Assembly: GCF_014698735.1 (NCBI RefSeq) | Contig: NZ_JACJTQ010000026.1 | Location: 20,082-84,081 of the forward strand | Source: Anabaena catenula FACHB-362 | GTDB lineage: Bacteria > Cyanobacteriota > Cyanobacteriia > Cyanobacteriales > Nostocaceae | Direction: 5' to 3' | Length of the DNA: 64,000 nucleotides | The notes under the pieces: model-generated | What the model was told of the DNA's origin: nothing | What the model saw: the letters and a program-made list of their open reading frames with translations, nothing else | The model's database searches: none | Shown: one piece after another, positions 1-8,842 of the stretch | How positions within the stretch are numbered: position 1 is the stretch's first letter | Layout of the letters: each line of letters begins with the position of its first letter | Program-made: the position numbers and the translations under genes

Positions 1-295
1 GTAGGCTCAAACAATCAACCCCTGGAGGTATTGGGACATTGCTGCCATCCTGTATGCCACTAATCATCAAAATATCGGTTTCTAGGGGTGAATATCCTAA
101 TGTTTGAGCAATTAACAAATTGCGGCGTTTGTGTCCCAGTCCCATTGTGTCATGGGAATATAAAGCAATGCGCCACTTACGAGGATTGCTAGATGAACTA
201 CTAACTTCCGCAGATTCTTCTCTAGCCACCGTTATTCCTATTTCTCTGGAGTGAGCTAATAAGTTTTTCATGGGCAATCCTGACAAAGTTTTCAT
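1..295 (-). CDS. Predicted glycosyltransferase, N-terminal part (cut by window edge)
   Basis: This minus-strand reading frame runs off the left edge, so only about the first 98 residues are visible. The start is the ATG at 295; a second in-frame ATG lies at 271. After a short Ser/Glu-rich leader comes RIALYSHDTMGLGHKRRNLL, a pattern I associate with the COG4671 'predicted glycosyl transferase' group (GT-B, MurG-like), where the Gly-His turn begins the N-terminal Rossmann domain. The substrate cannot be inferred. The gene points away from the kinase gene at 983, across a 690-base AT-rich gap. Family assignment is moderate because the donor-binding C-terminal half is outside the window. Confidence 0.6.
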   Translation of the reverse strand, partial: MKTLSGLPMKNLLAHSREIGITVAREESAEVSSSSSNPRKWRIALYSHDTMGLGHKRRNLLIAQTLGYSPLETDILMISGIQDGSNVPIPPGVDCLSL

Positions 296-960
296 GAGGG
301 TAATTAACCACAACAATGATTAATGGCAATTGATAAATTTGCTCCTAGATTCAGAGGTATTAGACAACAGACAGGACTAAGAACTAATTCTTACTACTGA
401 TAGCGGAGGTTGGTGCGAGCCATACTCCCTTTATTACATTTAATTGATTTATTACCTATTTAACTCTCTCCAGATATTGAATTTAATAGGGTTAAATAGT
501 AGTATCATTTTTGTAATCATTGGGTAGATGGATTTTCCAAACCTTGTTTTTCAAATAGAATATTAAGATTTGGTTTTGTTTTCTTTAAGAAATATTAAAG
601 ATTATTGCTAACATATCAATTAATCATGAAAAGCACATGAAAAATAGATGAAAATTTTCTCATATTCAAATAGTTATCATTTGCAAAAATAATTTGCAGG
701 GAACAAACATAATTTTAAATAACCCAATTTGCATGAGTTTAACCGTGATAGTAAGTGGGCGTTAAAAAATATAATATAAACCTAACCCCCCAACCCCCTT
801 CCCTACCAGGGAAGGGGGAGTCAAAGCCTCTCCAGTATTAAGAATTATTCCTTTTCCCTCTCCTTGTAGGAGAGGGTTAGGGAGAGGTTGACCAGAGAGG
901 TTTTATATTTAATTGTGCCAAGCTACTTAATAACTCAAATCAAAATAGAGAACAAGAAAA
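296..960. other. AT-rich intergenic region
   Basis: This stretch separates a glycosyltransferase on the minus strand from a histidine kinase on the plus strand, so promoters for both should lie here. I see no convincing ORF, tRNA or terminator. It is very AT-rich from about 460 to 780. The only distinct element is the C/G-rich dispersed repeat at 781-900. Confidence 0.5.
781..900. repeat. Dispersed intergenic repeat, CCTAACCCCC / GAGAGGGTTAGGGAG type
   Basis: The segment begins CCTAACCCCC, contains short complementary C- and G-runs (CCCTTCCCT then AGGGAAGGGG) and ends with GGAGAGGGTTAGGGAGAGG, so it can fold into nested hairpins. A shorter relative with the same opening and a GAAGAGAGA second arm is at 5007-5086. 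The composition is unlike the AT-rich flank. It is probably a non-autonomous dispersed repeat. Confidence 0.6.
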
Positions 961-982
961 ATTGAAATCAAGAATATTTAAA

Positions 983-2560
983 ATGAGGATGATAATAAAC
1001 CGGTTTCGTGAGCGCATATCTATCTTATCTATTTTTAAAATGTCTCAGTTGCTTTTAGTTGGGCAGCAAGTATTTGGAGAAGCCCGCACCCGAATTTTGC
1101 TGTGGTACTTACTGATTTTAGGAATAACGTTTCTCATTGCCATTCCTGCATTTCGCTACCATCTCTATCACCGCATTGATCAGCGTGTTCGTCAAAATAT
1201 GGCAGCAGACATCAAGGCTTTTAAGGCATTGATTAACGGACAAACCTTGATTCCAAAGGATGAACTCACTGAAGAGATGGTAATCAGACCAAAGCAATTA
1301 AACTCGTTAATCTTTGAACAAGAAGAACTCACTACTCCCATATCAGTACAAGACTTAAGTAAGCTTTTCAAAGCTTATTTGCTGTATCGGCTACCCAAAG
1401 ATGAATCCTATTTCATCACTTTTATAGATGGTGAATTCTATAAATCCAGTCCTAGCGCCCGTCCTAAGCTCCTAGCCAGAAATTCACTATTAATGAGACA
1501 GTGGGCAAAACAGACCCATGCAGAACAGGGAGAAAAGGAATTTTTCACCTCTGATGTTAATAATATTATGTACATTGTGGAACCGATTACCATCAATGGA
1601 GAAACACGAGGGGTGTTTGTGGTTGCTCACAATGCTGCTGGGGATAGGACACAAGCTTTAGAAGCAGTGACGGCAATTATTGAAGTTTCCAGCTTGGTTT
1701 TTGTGGTGTCGTTAATTCTGGCTTGGTTAGCTACAGGGCGGATACTGACTCCTCTAAGAACAATTATCACTACGGCTCATGCCATTAGTGAGTCAGATTT
1801 AACTCAGCGTTTGCCAGTGCGAGATAAGGGAGAATTGGGAAAACTGGCAACAACATTCAACGAAATGATGGACAGACTCGAAGCGGCTTTTGCCAGTCAG
1901 CGTGAATTTGTGAATGATGCTGGACATGAACTGCGAACTCCTATCACTATCATTCGTGGACATTTAGAACTGATGGGAGATGACCCCCAAGAACAACAGG
2001 AAACCCTGGCAATGGTGATGGGAGAACTGGACAGGATGAGCCGTTTAGTTGATGATCTGATTTTGCTGGCTAAAGCAGAACGCGCAGACTTTTTACAGGT
2101 AGCAACGGTGAATGTGGCAGAGTTAACCCAAGAGTTATTGATCAAAGCCCAAGCACTGGCAGAAAGGGATTGGCAACTGGACGCTGTGGCTAAAGGTCAG
2201 ATTGTTGTAGATCGCCAAAGAATTACCGAAGCTATAATTAATCTGGCGCAAAATGCTACTCAGCATACTAATCACAGTGATACTATTTCCATAGGTTCAG
2301 CGATCGCTAAAGGAAAGGTACGCTTCTGGGTACGTGATACAGGTGAAGGTATTCCACTAGTTGATCAAAAAAGGATTTTTGAACGATTTGCCCGCACTTC
2401 CCATAGTCGTCGTCGTTCAGAAGGTGCGGGTTTAGGACTTTCTATTGTGCGAGCGATCGCACAAGCTCATGATGGGCAAGTATTACTTCGCAGTCAGTTA
2501 GGCAAAGGTTCGATGTTTACCATCATTTTACCCCTAGATCCCCCACAAAAAGGGGTGTAG
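983..2560 (+). CDS. Membrane sensor histidine kinase (HAMP-HisKA-HATPase)
   Basis: This is a classical inner-membrane two-component sensor of about 525 residues. Two hydrophobic helices (about residues 38-58 and 229-252) bracket a roughly 170-residue extracytoplasmic sensor region of unknown ligand. A HAMP linker follows, then a HisKA domain with the phospho-acceptor His315 in the motif GHELRTPI, and a HATPase_c domain with an N box (NLAQNAT), a G1 box (DTGEGI) and a G2 box (GAGLGLS near residue 480). All catalytic motifs are intact. Start choice is uncertain: a TTG at 962 and ATGs at 983, 989 and 1040 are in frame and none has a strong ribosome-binding site. The OmpR-type regulator 119 bases downstream is the likely partner. 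Confidence 0.9.
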   Translation: MRMIINRFRERISILSIFKMSQLLLVGQQVFGEARTRILLWYLLILGITFLIAIPAFRYHLYHRIDQRVRQNMAADIKAFKALINGQTLIPKDELTEEMVIRPKQLNSLIFEQEELTTPISVQDLSKLFKAYLLYRLPKDESYFITFIDGEFYKSSPSARPKLLARNSLLMRQWAKQTHAEQGEKEFFTSDVNNIMYIVEPITINGETRGVFVVAHNAAGDRTQALEAVTAIIEVSSLVFVVSLILAWLATGRILTPLRTIITTAHAISESDLTQRLPVRDKGELGKLATTFNEMMDRLEAAFASQREFVNDAGHELRTPITIIRGHLELMGDDPQEQQETLAMVMGELDRMSRLVDDLILLAKAERADFLQVATVNVAELTQELLIKAQALAERDWQLDAVAKGQIVVDRQRITEAIINLAQNATQHTNHSDTISIGSAIAKGKVRFWVRDTGEGIPLVDQKRIFERFARTSHSRRRSEGAGLGLSIVRAIAQAHDGQVLLRSQLGKGSMFTIILPLDPPQKGV

Positions 2561-2612
2561 GAAGCAGGGGAGCAGGGAGTAGGGGGATAATAACAACTGA
2601 CAACTGATTACT

Positions 2613-2647
2613 CAACACTCGGTACTCAATACTCGGTACTCGGTACT
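2613..2647. repeat. Heptanucleotide tandem repeat (STRR), CGGTACT orientation
   Basis: Five heptamer units (CAACACT, CGGTACT, CAATACT, CGGTACT, CGGTACT) lie in the gap between the kinase and the regulator gene, 33 bases before the regulator start. The consensus is the reverse complement of the AGTACCG array just after the regulator gene. Heptameric arrays of this type (STRR) are known from heterocystous cyanobacteria. Confidence 0.8.
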
Positions 2648-2679
2648 CTCCTAACCAGCAACTTACCTTACTTGTATCT

Positions 2680-3348
2680 ATGCCCAACATTCTCATTGTT
2701 GAAGATGAACCTCGGATTGCGTCATTTATTCAAAAAGGATTGCGATCGCAAGGATTCACAACCACAATTTTGACCGATGGGTTGTGTGTGCTGGATGTGA
2801 TCCAAAGTAGCACGTTTGATTTGTTAATTTTGGATCTGCGTTTGCCGGGAAAAGATGGATTTCAAGTTCTCGAAGAACTACGAGGACAGGGAGAAGACAT
2901 CCCTGTAATTATCCTTTCTGCTCGCAGTGACATTCATGATAAAGTTGCGGGACTAGAAGGAGGTGCAGATGATTATGTCACCAAACCCTTCCGATTTGAA
3001 GAATTACTGGCACGGGTAAGATTGCGGTTGCGGAGTGTTAGACCCGTTAGAGATGCTCAGGAGTTTACCCTTCAAGCTGGTAATCTAGTCCTAGATTTGC
3101 GGACTCGACAAGTGAAATTAGGCGATCGCATTATAGAACTACCCGCCCGTGAATTTGCCATGGCTGAAATGTTTTGTCGGCATCCAGGACAAGTCATCAG
3201 TCGAGAACAACTCCTAGATTCTGTTTGGGGTTACGACTATAACCCAGGTTCTAATATTGTCGATGTCTATGTCGGTTATCTCCGCAAAAAACTTGGCGGC
3301 AACCTAATTGAGACCGTGAGAGGCATGGGTTATCGGTTACGAACTTAG
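2680..3348 (+). CDS. OmpR/PhoB-family response regulator
   Basis: This 222-residue DNA-binding regulator has an N-terminal receiver domain with the acidic pocket E8/D9, phospho-acceptor D52 (in LILDLRLPGKDG) and the conserved Lys102 (TKPF). It is followed by a C-terminal winged-helix domain with the usual features (LPAREFAMAEM, SREQLLDSVWG, YVGYLRKKLG, VRGMGYRL). It is full length for the OmpR group. The kinase gene lies directly upstream on the same strand, so the two probably form one system. Target genes cannot be told from the sequence. The stop codon TAG overlaps the first unit of a heptamer repeat array, and an inverted array of the same heptamer precedes the gene. Confidence 0.93.
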   Translation: MPNILIVEDEPRIASFIQKGLRSQGFTTTILTDGLCVLDVIQSSTFDLLILDLRLPGKDGFQVLEELRGQGEDIPVIILSARSDIHDKVAGLEGGADDYVTKPFRFEELLARVRLRLRSVRPVRDAQEFTLQAGNLVLDLRTRQVKLGDRIIELPAREFAMAEMFCRHPGQVISREQLLDSVWGYDYNPGSNIVDVYVGYLRKKLGGNLIETVRGMGYRLRT

Positions 3349-3398
3349 TACCGAGTACCGAGTACCGAGTACCGAGTACCGAGTACCGAGTACCGAGT
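3347..3398. repeat. Heptanucleotide tandem repeat (STRR), AGTACCG x7
   Basis: Seven perfect tandem copies of AGTACCG plus a partial copy begin inside the stop codon of the response regulator gene. The array is in inverted orientation relative to the CGGTACT array at 2613-2647, so a transcript across the gene could pair its ends. Confidence 0.9.
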
Positions 3399-3481
3399 CA
3401 TGAGTAGGAATTTTCCTTCTCTGCCCCCTGCCTTCTTGCTTGACAGGAACGGATTCAAGTTTATCTGAGTCGTGGTTGAGT

Positions 3482-4606
3482 ATGAAACAGCATCACAACT
3501 TAGATAAACAGACCTTTGATTTGTCAAATATCCCCTTGAAATTAGGTAATTCAAGTCCAGACACAAGCAATCCTCGGTATTGGTTCAGCCATTTGAAAGT
3601 TGGCCAAAAAATTGGTATTGGATATGGACTGCTTTTGAGTATTGCTGTGTTGGGAACTAGTATTGGCTTTTTGATTGCGGATCATTACCAGCGACAAGCC
3701 CAGAAACGGGAAGAAGCAGCAATTGAAGAGTTATATCAAATCTACCAACTCAAAACCATTGTATTTCGTGTTCGTACCAACCAACACAAGCTGATTTTAT
3801 ATATGGAACAACCAAAAAGATGGCAAGAGCAATATACTTTATTACTGAGGTATGTTGAGCAAGCTAGACAAATTTGGTTTGATTTCCAAGCTAACTACAA
3901 TATTGAAAAATCAATTATCTATGATTCTATAATTGAGAAAAAAGCTATTTATCGCTTATTACAAACCTACAAAGGATTTGATGCTTACTTACAACACACG
4001 GGAGGTTCTTTTCAAGATAACAATCCTAGTAAATTATCACCAAATGAGATTAGAACAGCACAAACCCAACTGTTTAATTTCATGCACGGTTCATCAGTTT
4101 TTATGATTGATGATTTTCTTGATGATATTTCGATGCTTGTGGAAGTAATAGCCGAGGAGTATCAGCAAGCTAATTGGGAACTGAAAAGGGCAGAAAAATT
4201 ACGTTTATACATTATTTTAGGTAGTTTATCATTATCAATTGCGATCGCCACATTATTAGCAATTTACACCAGTCGTACCATTGCGCGTCCTATTCAATTA
4301 GTCACTCATATTGCTCAACAGGTGACAGAAGAATCTAATTTTGATTTGCAAGCACCAGTAACAACTAATGATGAAGTTGGGATTTTAGCAGCTTCTCTTA
4401 ATCGTCTCATCCTGGAAGTTAAGCAACTCATTAACATCCAAAATGATGCTAATGAACAACTAGAAGTATACAGCCAGATTCTCGAAGAAAAAGTACATGA
4501 ACGAACGCGGGAGTTAAACGAGAAAAATCTCAGTTTAGAGTTGACATTAGAAAAATTGCGTCGTACTCAAGCTCAACTTATAGAAACAGAACAAAATGGT
4601 GAGTAA
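3482..4606 (+). CDS. HAMP-domain membrane sensor lacking a kinase domain (truncated histidine kinase)
   Basis: The product (374 residues from the ATG at 3482; a TTG at 3440 would add 14) has two membrane helices (about 38-64 and 239-262). Between them lies a helical extracytoplasmic region of about 175 residues. A HAMP domain follows (about 263-315), then a coiled coil ending in RRTQAQLIETEQNGE. In cyanobacterial histidine kinases this coiled coil normally leads straight into the HisKA domain; here a TAG-like stop (TAA) follows at once and no kinase sequence is recognisable in the next 500 bases. It is either a natural receptor half acting through another kinase, or a decayed kinase. It follows the two-component pair at 983-3348 on the same strand. 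Confidence 0.8.
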   Translation: MKQHHNLDKQTFDLSNIPLKLGNSSPDTSNPRYWFSHLKVGQKIGIGYGLLLSIAVLGTSIGFLIADHYQRQAQKREEAAIEELYQIYQLKTIVFRVRTNQHKLILYMEQPKRWQEQYTLLLRYVEQARQIWFDFQANYNIEKSIIYDSIIEKKAIYRLLQTYKGFDAYLQHTGGSFQDNNPSKLSPNEIRTAQTQLFNFMHGSSVFMIDDFLDDISMLVEVIAEEYQQANWELKRAEKLRLYIILGSLSLSIAIATLLAIYTSRTIARPIQLVTHIAQQVTEESNFDLQAPVTTNDEVGILAASLNRLILEVKQLINIQNDANEQLEVYSQILEEKVHERTRELNEKNLSLELTLEKLRRTQAQLIETEQNGE

Positions 4607-5177
4607 GGGAACTCCAAAAAATCTGCAAATTTTATGCTTGCTTGGCTTTTTCTCTTAGTAATTTCCCTATTGTGACAGTTGGGGTGTGGAATGTGGGCTA
4701 TAAGTGTTTTCACGCAGGGCAATTAGGACACTAAATGATTATAAAACCTAGATACCAAAAGACTTTTCAAACCGCGATAAATCATTTCTAATGACAATAC
4801 CTTCGCCAAATTACGAGGGTTCAACAGCTGTAGAAATATTGTGAATACGACAAGCGAGAGGTAAGCTTGGCAAAAATCTGGGCTAATAAAATAGGCTCAG
4901 GTTGTTCTGGAAGAATACAATACTGTAAAGACGTTTCATATAGCGTCAGCTTCCCGTTGAGTAACGTCCCTAACTTTTTATTTCATCGAGAACAGCCCAC
5001 AAAAAACCTAACCCCCTTCCCAATGAGGAAAGGGAGAAAATTCAAAATCTCTCTCTTTCTAGAAGAGAGATTTAGTGATAGGTTTTCCAGACACCCTGTA
5101 TTAGTTTAAAAGATATTAGGAATTACGCGAGATTAGAAATTAAGAATAATACAAACCGTCAAAATGCAAAATATCAA
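4607..5177. other. Intergenic region, no supported gene
   Basis: This gap lies between the truncated sensor (+) and acsF (-), which converge. An 80-codon open frame at 4867-5109 runs through a dispersed repeat (5007-5086) and has no recognisable domain, so I do not call it a gene. No tail of a lost kinase domain is recognisable. Confidence 0.5.
5007..5086. repeat. Dispersed intergenic repeat, shorter relative of 781-900
   Basis: It opens CCTAACCCCCTTCCC and contains AGGAAAGGGAG, then CTCTTTCTAGAAGAGAGA, giving two hairpins in the same order as the 781-900 element. Confidence 0.55.
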
Positions 5178-6254
5178 TTAACAAACAGCCTGACGAGTCT
5201 TTTCCGCGTTTATGGGTTTAATTAGGTAAAGTTTTAACATATACCAAACGATGTTTTTCATCAAAGGTATTTTTTTGAAAAACTTGACAATTAGCCCACG
5301 CTTACTGTTATTGAGTTCGATGATTTTCTGATTATTGATTGCACATTGTTCCAAATACCAGAAAAAGTAGGGGTGATTTGTATTCAAGATAATGGGAAAT
5401 GCTCTCGCTGCCGTTTTGTTGGTTTCTTCAATTACCTGATTATTGTATTTACGAGGATGAACTCCTAATATTTCATAGAAATTAGCCCGTTCAAATACAG
5501 TCATTGTGTGGGTAACAAACACCGTTAATAAGAAGAACCGCACCCATAACCGCGCTTTCCAATTATTCCATAACTGGGGTTGAGAACGTAACAAAGCTTT
5601 GAAGAAATCCCCGTGTCTATTTTCATCTTGACACCAGCTTTCAAACTTCCGAAACAGTGGATAAAACTGGAAATCTGGATTTTTTTCCATATGGCGATAC
5701 ACTAAAATATAACGCCAATAGCCAATTTTCTCTGATAGGTAAACTGTGTAAATTACCCACTCTAGAGGAAAAAAGGTATAAGTTCGATTTTTAGTTAGAT
5801 AACTTAAGTCAAGGGAAAGATTAAAATCTGCCATTGACTTATTTAGAAACCCTGCATGACGGGCTTCATCTCGTGCTAAATAATCAAATGCTTCTGATAG
5901 CAAAGGATTACTATCTTTGATCCGACGAGATAATTCTTTAAACAGTAAAAAACCTGAAAATTCCGAAGTACAGGAACGTTCCAAAAAGTCAATAAAGGCT
6001 AGTCTTTTCTCTCCCTGAATGTGATCCCAAGACTGTTTAAATTCATCATCACGAACGAAGTGATGGCGGTTATAATCAGCCTTGAGTTCTTCAACTACTG
6101 CCCTTATTTCCTCCTCATGATCAGAAATATCCATTTTTGCCACAGCATCAAAATCTGTGGTATAAAAACGGGGAGTTAATAATGTTTCTTGAACCGGTGC
6201 TTTGACACCTGGTTTCAATAACTCAACTGGGGGAGTTTCTAAAGACTTAACCAT
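5178..6254 (-). CDS. acsF: Mg-protoporphyrin IX monomethyl ester oxidative cyclase (AcsF/ChlA)
   Basis: This di-iron enzyme forms the isocyclic ring of protochlorophyllide in chlorophyll synthesis, using O2. The 358-residue length is typical. Iron ligands are visible in Glu98, the DEARH motif (Glu130, His133), Glu175, Glu205 and the DENRH motif (Glu211, His214). A Shine-Dalgarno (AAAAGGAG) precedes the ATG. Heme oxygenase and hemN lie a few kilobases away. In Synechocystis sp. PCC 6803 the chlAII-ho2-hemN operon is the low-oxygen set, so this copy is more likely the micro-oxic isoform (ChlAII-like) than the housekeeping one. That is inferred from context, not from residues. Confidence 0.92.
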   Translation of the reverse strand: MVKSLETPPVELLKPGVKAPVQETLLTPRFYTTDFDAVAKMDISDHEEEIRAVVEELKADYNRHHFVRDDEFKQSWDHIQGEKRLAFIDFLERSCTSEFSGFLLFKELSRRIKDSNPLLSEAFDYLARDEARHAGFLNKSMADFNLSLDLSYLTKNRTYTFFPLEWVIYTVYLSEKIGYWRYILVYRHMEKNPDFQFYPLFRKFESWCQDENRHGDFFKALLRSQPQLWNNWKARLWVRFFLLTVFVTHTMTVFERANFYEILGVHPRKYNNQVIEETNKTAARAFPIILNTNHPYFFWYLEQCAINNQKIIELNNSKRGLIVKFFKKIPLMKNIVWYMLKLYLIKPINAEKTRQAVC

Positions 6255-6272
6255 GATACTCCTTTTGCTATT

Positions 6273-6300
6273 TTATGCTTTTAAAATTATCTAAGCATAA
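6273..6300. promoter_or_regulatory. Inverted repeat upstream of acsF
   Basis: Perfect 8-bp arms TTATGCTT and AAGCATAA are separated by 12 bases, ending 19 bases before the acsF start codon. It could be an operator or a leader hairpin. No regulator is assigned. Confidence 0.35.
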
Positions 6301-6383
6301 ATAGTTATTAGTAGTCATCAGTTAAATTATTGAAACTAAATTGTACCAAATCATCTGAGCAGCTTTAGTAATTGGATGAATTT

Positions 6384-7679
6384 TTAGCGGCTTAGTGATG
6401 CAGAATTCTCAATAATGCCACCGTTATCAATTGCACTATAAGTATCATTGTTTGCCAAACCTAACCAAGGATCAGAACTAGGAGTTAGAAACAGTTCAGC
6501 ATAAACTTTTTCATTGAGTTTATTGACATCTAATGTTTCATTTCTTTGGGAAAACCATTGATGAATTTGCCTATGTAGCATATATTCATTTCTCACTGTA
6601 TCCAGAGCCATGACTGTTTCAAAATTACTAATTACTCTGGATAAATTATTTTTGCTGGTTGTATTTGGTAACTTCTTAGCTTGAATTAAAGCTATACTAT
6701 TACCATCAAGTTTAGCATCACTTTGGTATATTTGCGCTAATCCGTTCCAAGTTGCCTGATCAATAATTTCTAAAGGATTAGATTTATTATCTAATGTCTC
6801 AGGTTGAATCGCATTGATAATAGGTCTTTCTACGACGGACTTAGAAACTGCGAGAGAACCTGCAACTCCAGCACTAGGAGATAAAGTAGAATTATTGGTC
6901 AGTGGTACTAACTGAGGTGGAGACTGAATACCCAATTGGGATAAATCTGCTCTCCATTGGTTTTGAATTCCATCCAGCTGACGTAGATGATACTGTTGTA
7001 ATAAATTTTCGTATTTTGTACCGCTACTTTTACCCAACTCTGTTGCAATTATTTCTGCTTCTTTTAGTTGTTTAAGAAAAGCTTTTGGTCCATACAGTCC
7101 GGGAATAGCATCAATGGGACGACCAGAACTATCTAAAATGTAATGAATACTGTTCCCCGTAATTGTTCTTTCTAACTTGCGTCCGTCACCAAAATCAATT
7201 GTTACTTTGGGTACAGGACGTACTGTTTGCCAATGCAAAATAAAGTTTTCTCTTAATAGTTGAGAAATTTCTGCATTTGGATATAATGCTACTCTAAAAA
7301 ATCGGCTGTTAGCACAACTCAAGTCTGTATCTAATCTACCTAACAACCGCAAAGAAAGGATTGGTTTACCACTAGTTTTAGCAGCAGCTTTAGCTTGTTC
7401 TAAATCCGTGTACCAATACAATTTAGATGCATAACAATCTCGTTGTTGGCACAATATGTCTAAAGCTGTTTTGATTTGTGGTGAAGGTTGGGATGTTAAT
7501 TCATTAGCATGGGATTTGAGAAAGGTTTGTAATCCCGTTGCTCCCTGTTGACGTAATCTTGTAACTTCTTCACTTAGTTTTGATGTGTTTAAATTGGTAT
7601 CCTGCGTATAACCAGCTTGGGAAAAAACGCAACCAGCTAAAATAAAAATAAATGGGAGTTGCAAATTAGTAAACTTCAT
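6384..7679 (-). CDS. Thioredoxin-fold-like exported lipoprotein, function unknown
   Basis: The 431-residue product begins with a hydrophobic segment ending in a lipobox-like LAGC (Cys17), so it is probably a lipoprotein on the periplasmic side. Residues about 80-210 resemble the thioredoxin-like DUF255/Thioredoxin_7 pattern (YTDLEQAKAAAKTSGKPILS, later an FxLHWQTV strand and a GRPIDAIPG loop). However, the redox CxxC is absent: the equivalent loop reads LDTDLSCANSRF with one Cys. The C-terminal half matches nothing I know. It lies 129 bases upstream of acsF on the same strand, inside the tetrapyrrole cluster, which suggests a role in redox or low-oxygen physiology. That is an inference. Confidence 0.55.
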   Translation of the reverse strand: MKFTNLQLPFIFILAGCVFSQAGYTQDTNLNTSKLSEEVTRLRQQGATGLQTFLKSHANELTSQPSPQIKTALDILCQQRDCYASKLYWYTDLEQAKAAAKTSGKPILSLRLLGRLDTDLSCANSRFFRVALYPNAEISQLLRENFILHWQTVRPVPKVTIDFGDGRKLERTITGNSIHYILDSSGRPIDAIPGLYGPKAFLKQLKEAEIIATELGKSSGTKYENLLQQYHLRQLDGIQNQWRADLSQLGIQSPPQLVPLTNNSTLSPSAGVAGSLAVSKSVVERPIINAIQPETLDNKSNPLEIIDQATWNGLAQIYQSDAKLDGNSIALIQAKKLPNTTSKNNLSRVISNFETVMALDTVRNEYMLHRQIHQWFSQRNETLDVNKLNEKVYAELFLTPSSDPWLGLANNDTYSAIDNGGIIENSASLSR

Positions 7680-7822
7680 GGTTTTAAAAGTGATTTAGTT
7701 GAATGTTCCCAGTATGGCACTTAATTTTTGATATATCTACTTGCTAATTTTTCTGGTTATATACATGAAATTAAGTAATTATTCCATATCTAAGGTAATT
7801 TTGCCTTGAAAAGCAACATGTA

Positions 7823-7836
7823 GAGTAAATTTACTC
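7823..7836. promoter_or_regulatory. Perfect 14-bp palindrome in the divergent lipoprotein/ho promoter region
   Basis: GAGTAAATTTACTC is a perfect palindrome in the 394-base gap between the divergent lipoprotein and heme oxygenase genes. A dimeric repressor or activator is a reasonable reader. It does not fit the NtcA spacing GTA-N8-TAC. Further downstream, TCACTGTGA (near 7995) and two GTGACAT copies (near 8000 and 8030) also lie before ho. I see no other gene in this gap. Confidence 0.4.
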
Positions 7837-8073
7837 AGGAAAGTCTAAAGAAATATGAATATCTTTATATTTATTAAGAAGATTAATAGTTAAATATTTT
7901 GTAAGAGATCAAAATAGCCAGGATATATTCAGCCGTGATATTTGCTGGATAGATTAGTGCAGAGAGTCCATATCTCTACAATAGCAATCTTCTCACTGTG
8001 ACATCGACGGTGAACTGATAAACAAGTCGGTGACATTCTAGAAACTTTGCACTTGAACAAGAAGGAAGCAATA

Positions 8074-8748
8074 ATGAGTAATAATTTAGCAATCAAACTG
8101 CGTTCTGGTACTCAACAAGCTCATACAGACGCAGAAAATGTCGGCTTCATGAAATGTTTTGTCCAAGGTGTTATTGATAGAGACTGCTTTATTCAGTTGT
8201 TGAAGAATTTGTATTTTGTTTACAGTGAACTAGAAGCAGCAATTGAGAAAAATAAACAACATCCTGTTATTAGTGTAGTTTATTTTCCTGAACTAAAGCG
8301 CCAAGCTTCCCTAGAAAAAGACATGGAGTTTTATTATGGAAGTCAATGGTACAAGAGAATCTCACCTTCAACTGCTGCTCAAAATTACATTGCTCGTATT
8401 CAAGAAATATCTGCTCATGAACCTGCATTATTGTTAGGTCATTCATATACTCGTTATATGGGTGATCTTTCTGGAGGACAAATGCTACAAAAAATTGCTC
8501 AGTCAGCTTTAAAATTGTCTGGATATGAAGGAACTTCCTTTTACAACTTTGAGCAAATTCCAGATAAGCAAGCATTCAAAAACAAGTATCGTCAAGCATT
8601 AGATACAGTACCTGTAGATGATACAAATGCTGATAAAATTGTAGCAGAAGCTAACCATGCTTTTTACTTGAATACGCAGATAATTAAGGAGTTAGAAAGT
8701 ATTTTAATTCTAGCTCTTGGTCGAGCTACGTATAATGACTTAATTTGA
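8074..8748 (+). CDS. ho: Heme oxygenase (biliverdin-producing)
   Basis: This soluble enzyme opens heme to biliverdin IX-alpha, CO and iron with ferredoxin and O2, supplying bilin precursors for phycobilins. The proximal heme ligand is His17 (QQAHTDAE) and the distal helix carries GDLSGGQ. The 224-residue length is normal for cyanobacterial HO. I chose the ATG at 8074 because GAAGGAAG lies just upstream; a TTG at 8047 would add nine residues. It is followed by a hairpin terminator and then hemN. The chlA/ho/hemN grouping matches the low-oxygen ho2 isoform of Synechocystis, but gene order and strand differ here, with acsF divergent. Confidence 0.95.
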   Translation: MSNNLAIKLRSGTQQAHTDAENVGFMKCFVQGVIDRDCFIQLLKNLYFVYSELEAAIEKNKQHPVISVVYFPELKRQASLEKDMEFYYGSQWYKRISPSTAAQNYIARIQEISAHEPALLLGHSYTRYMGDLSGGQMLQKIAQSALKLSGYEGTSFYNFEQIPDKQAFKNKYRQALDTVPVDDTNADKIVAEANHAFYLNTQIIKELESILILALGRATYNDLI

Positions 8749-8783
8749 TTAGGTAACTCTGCAAATTAATGAAATTATGAATT

Positions 8784-8825
8784 ACGCAAAATATCTCTTA
8801 AACTCTTGTTATTTTGCGTCTTTTA
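8784..8825 (+). terminator. Rho-independent-like terminator after heme oxygenase
   Basis: Perfect 10-bp arms ACGCAAAATA and TATTTTGCGT enclose a 16-base loop and are followed by CTTTTACGGTTT. It begins 35 bases after the ho stop codon. Confidence 0.6.
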
Positions 8826-8842
8826 CGGTTTATTAAAAATAG

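Noticed and set aside
3347..3398. CRISPR-like array of short repeats
   Set aside because: Units are seven bases with no spacers; this is a tandem heptamer repeat, not CRISPR.
4867..5109. 80-codon open frame between the truncated sensor and acsF
   Set aside because: It overlaps a dispersed repeat (5007-5086), shows no domain and no convincing start context.
7819..7838. Possible NtcA site around GTAGAGTAAATTTAC
   Set aside because: The GTA and TAC are nine bases apart, not the eight required; kept only as a palindrome.
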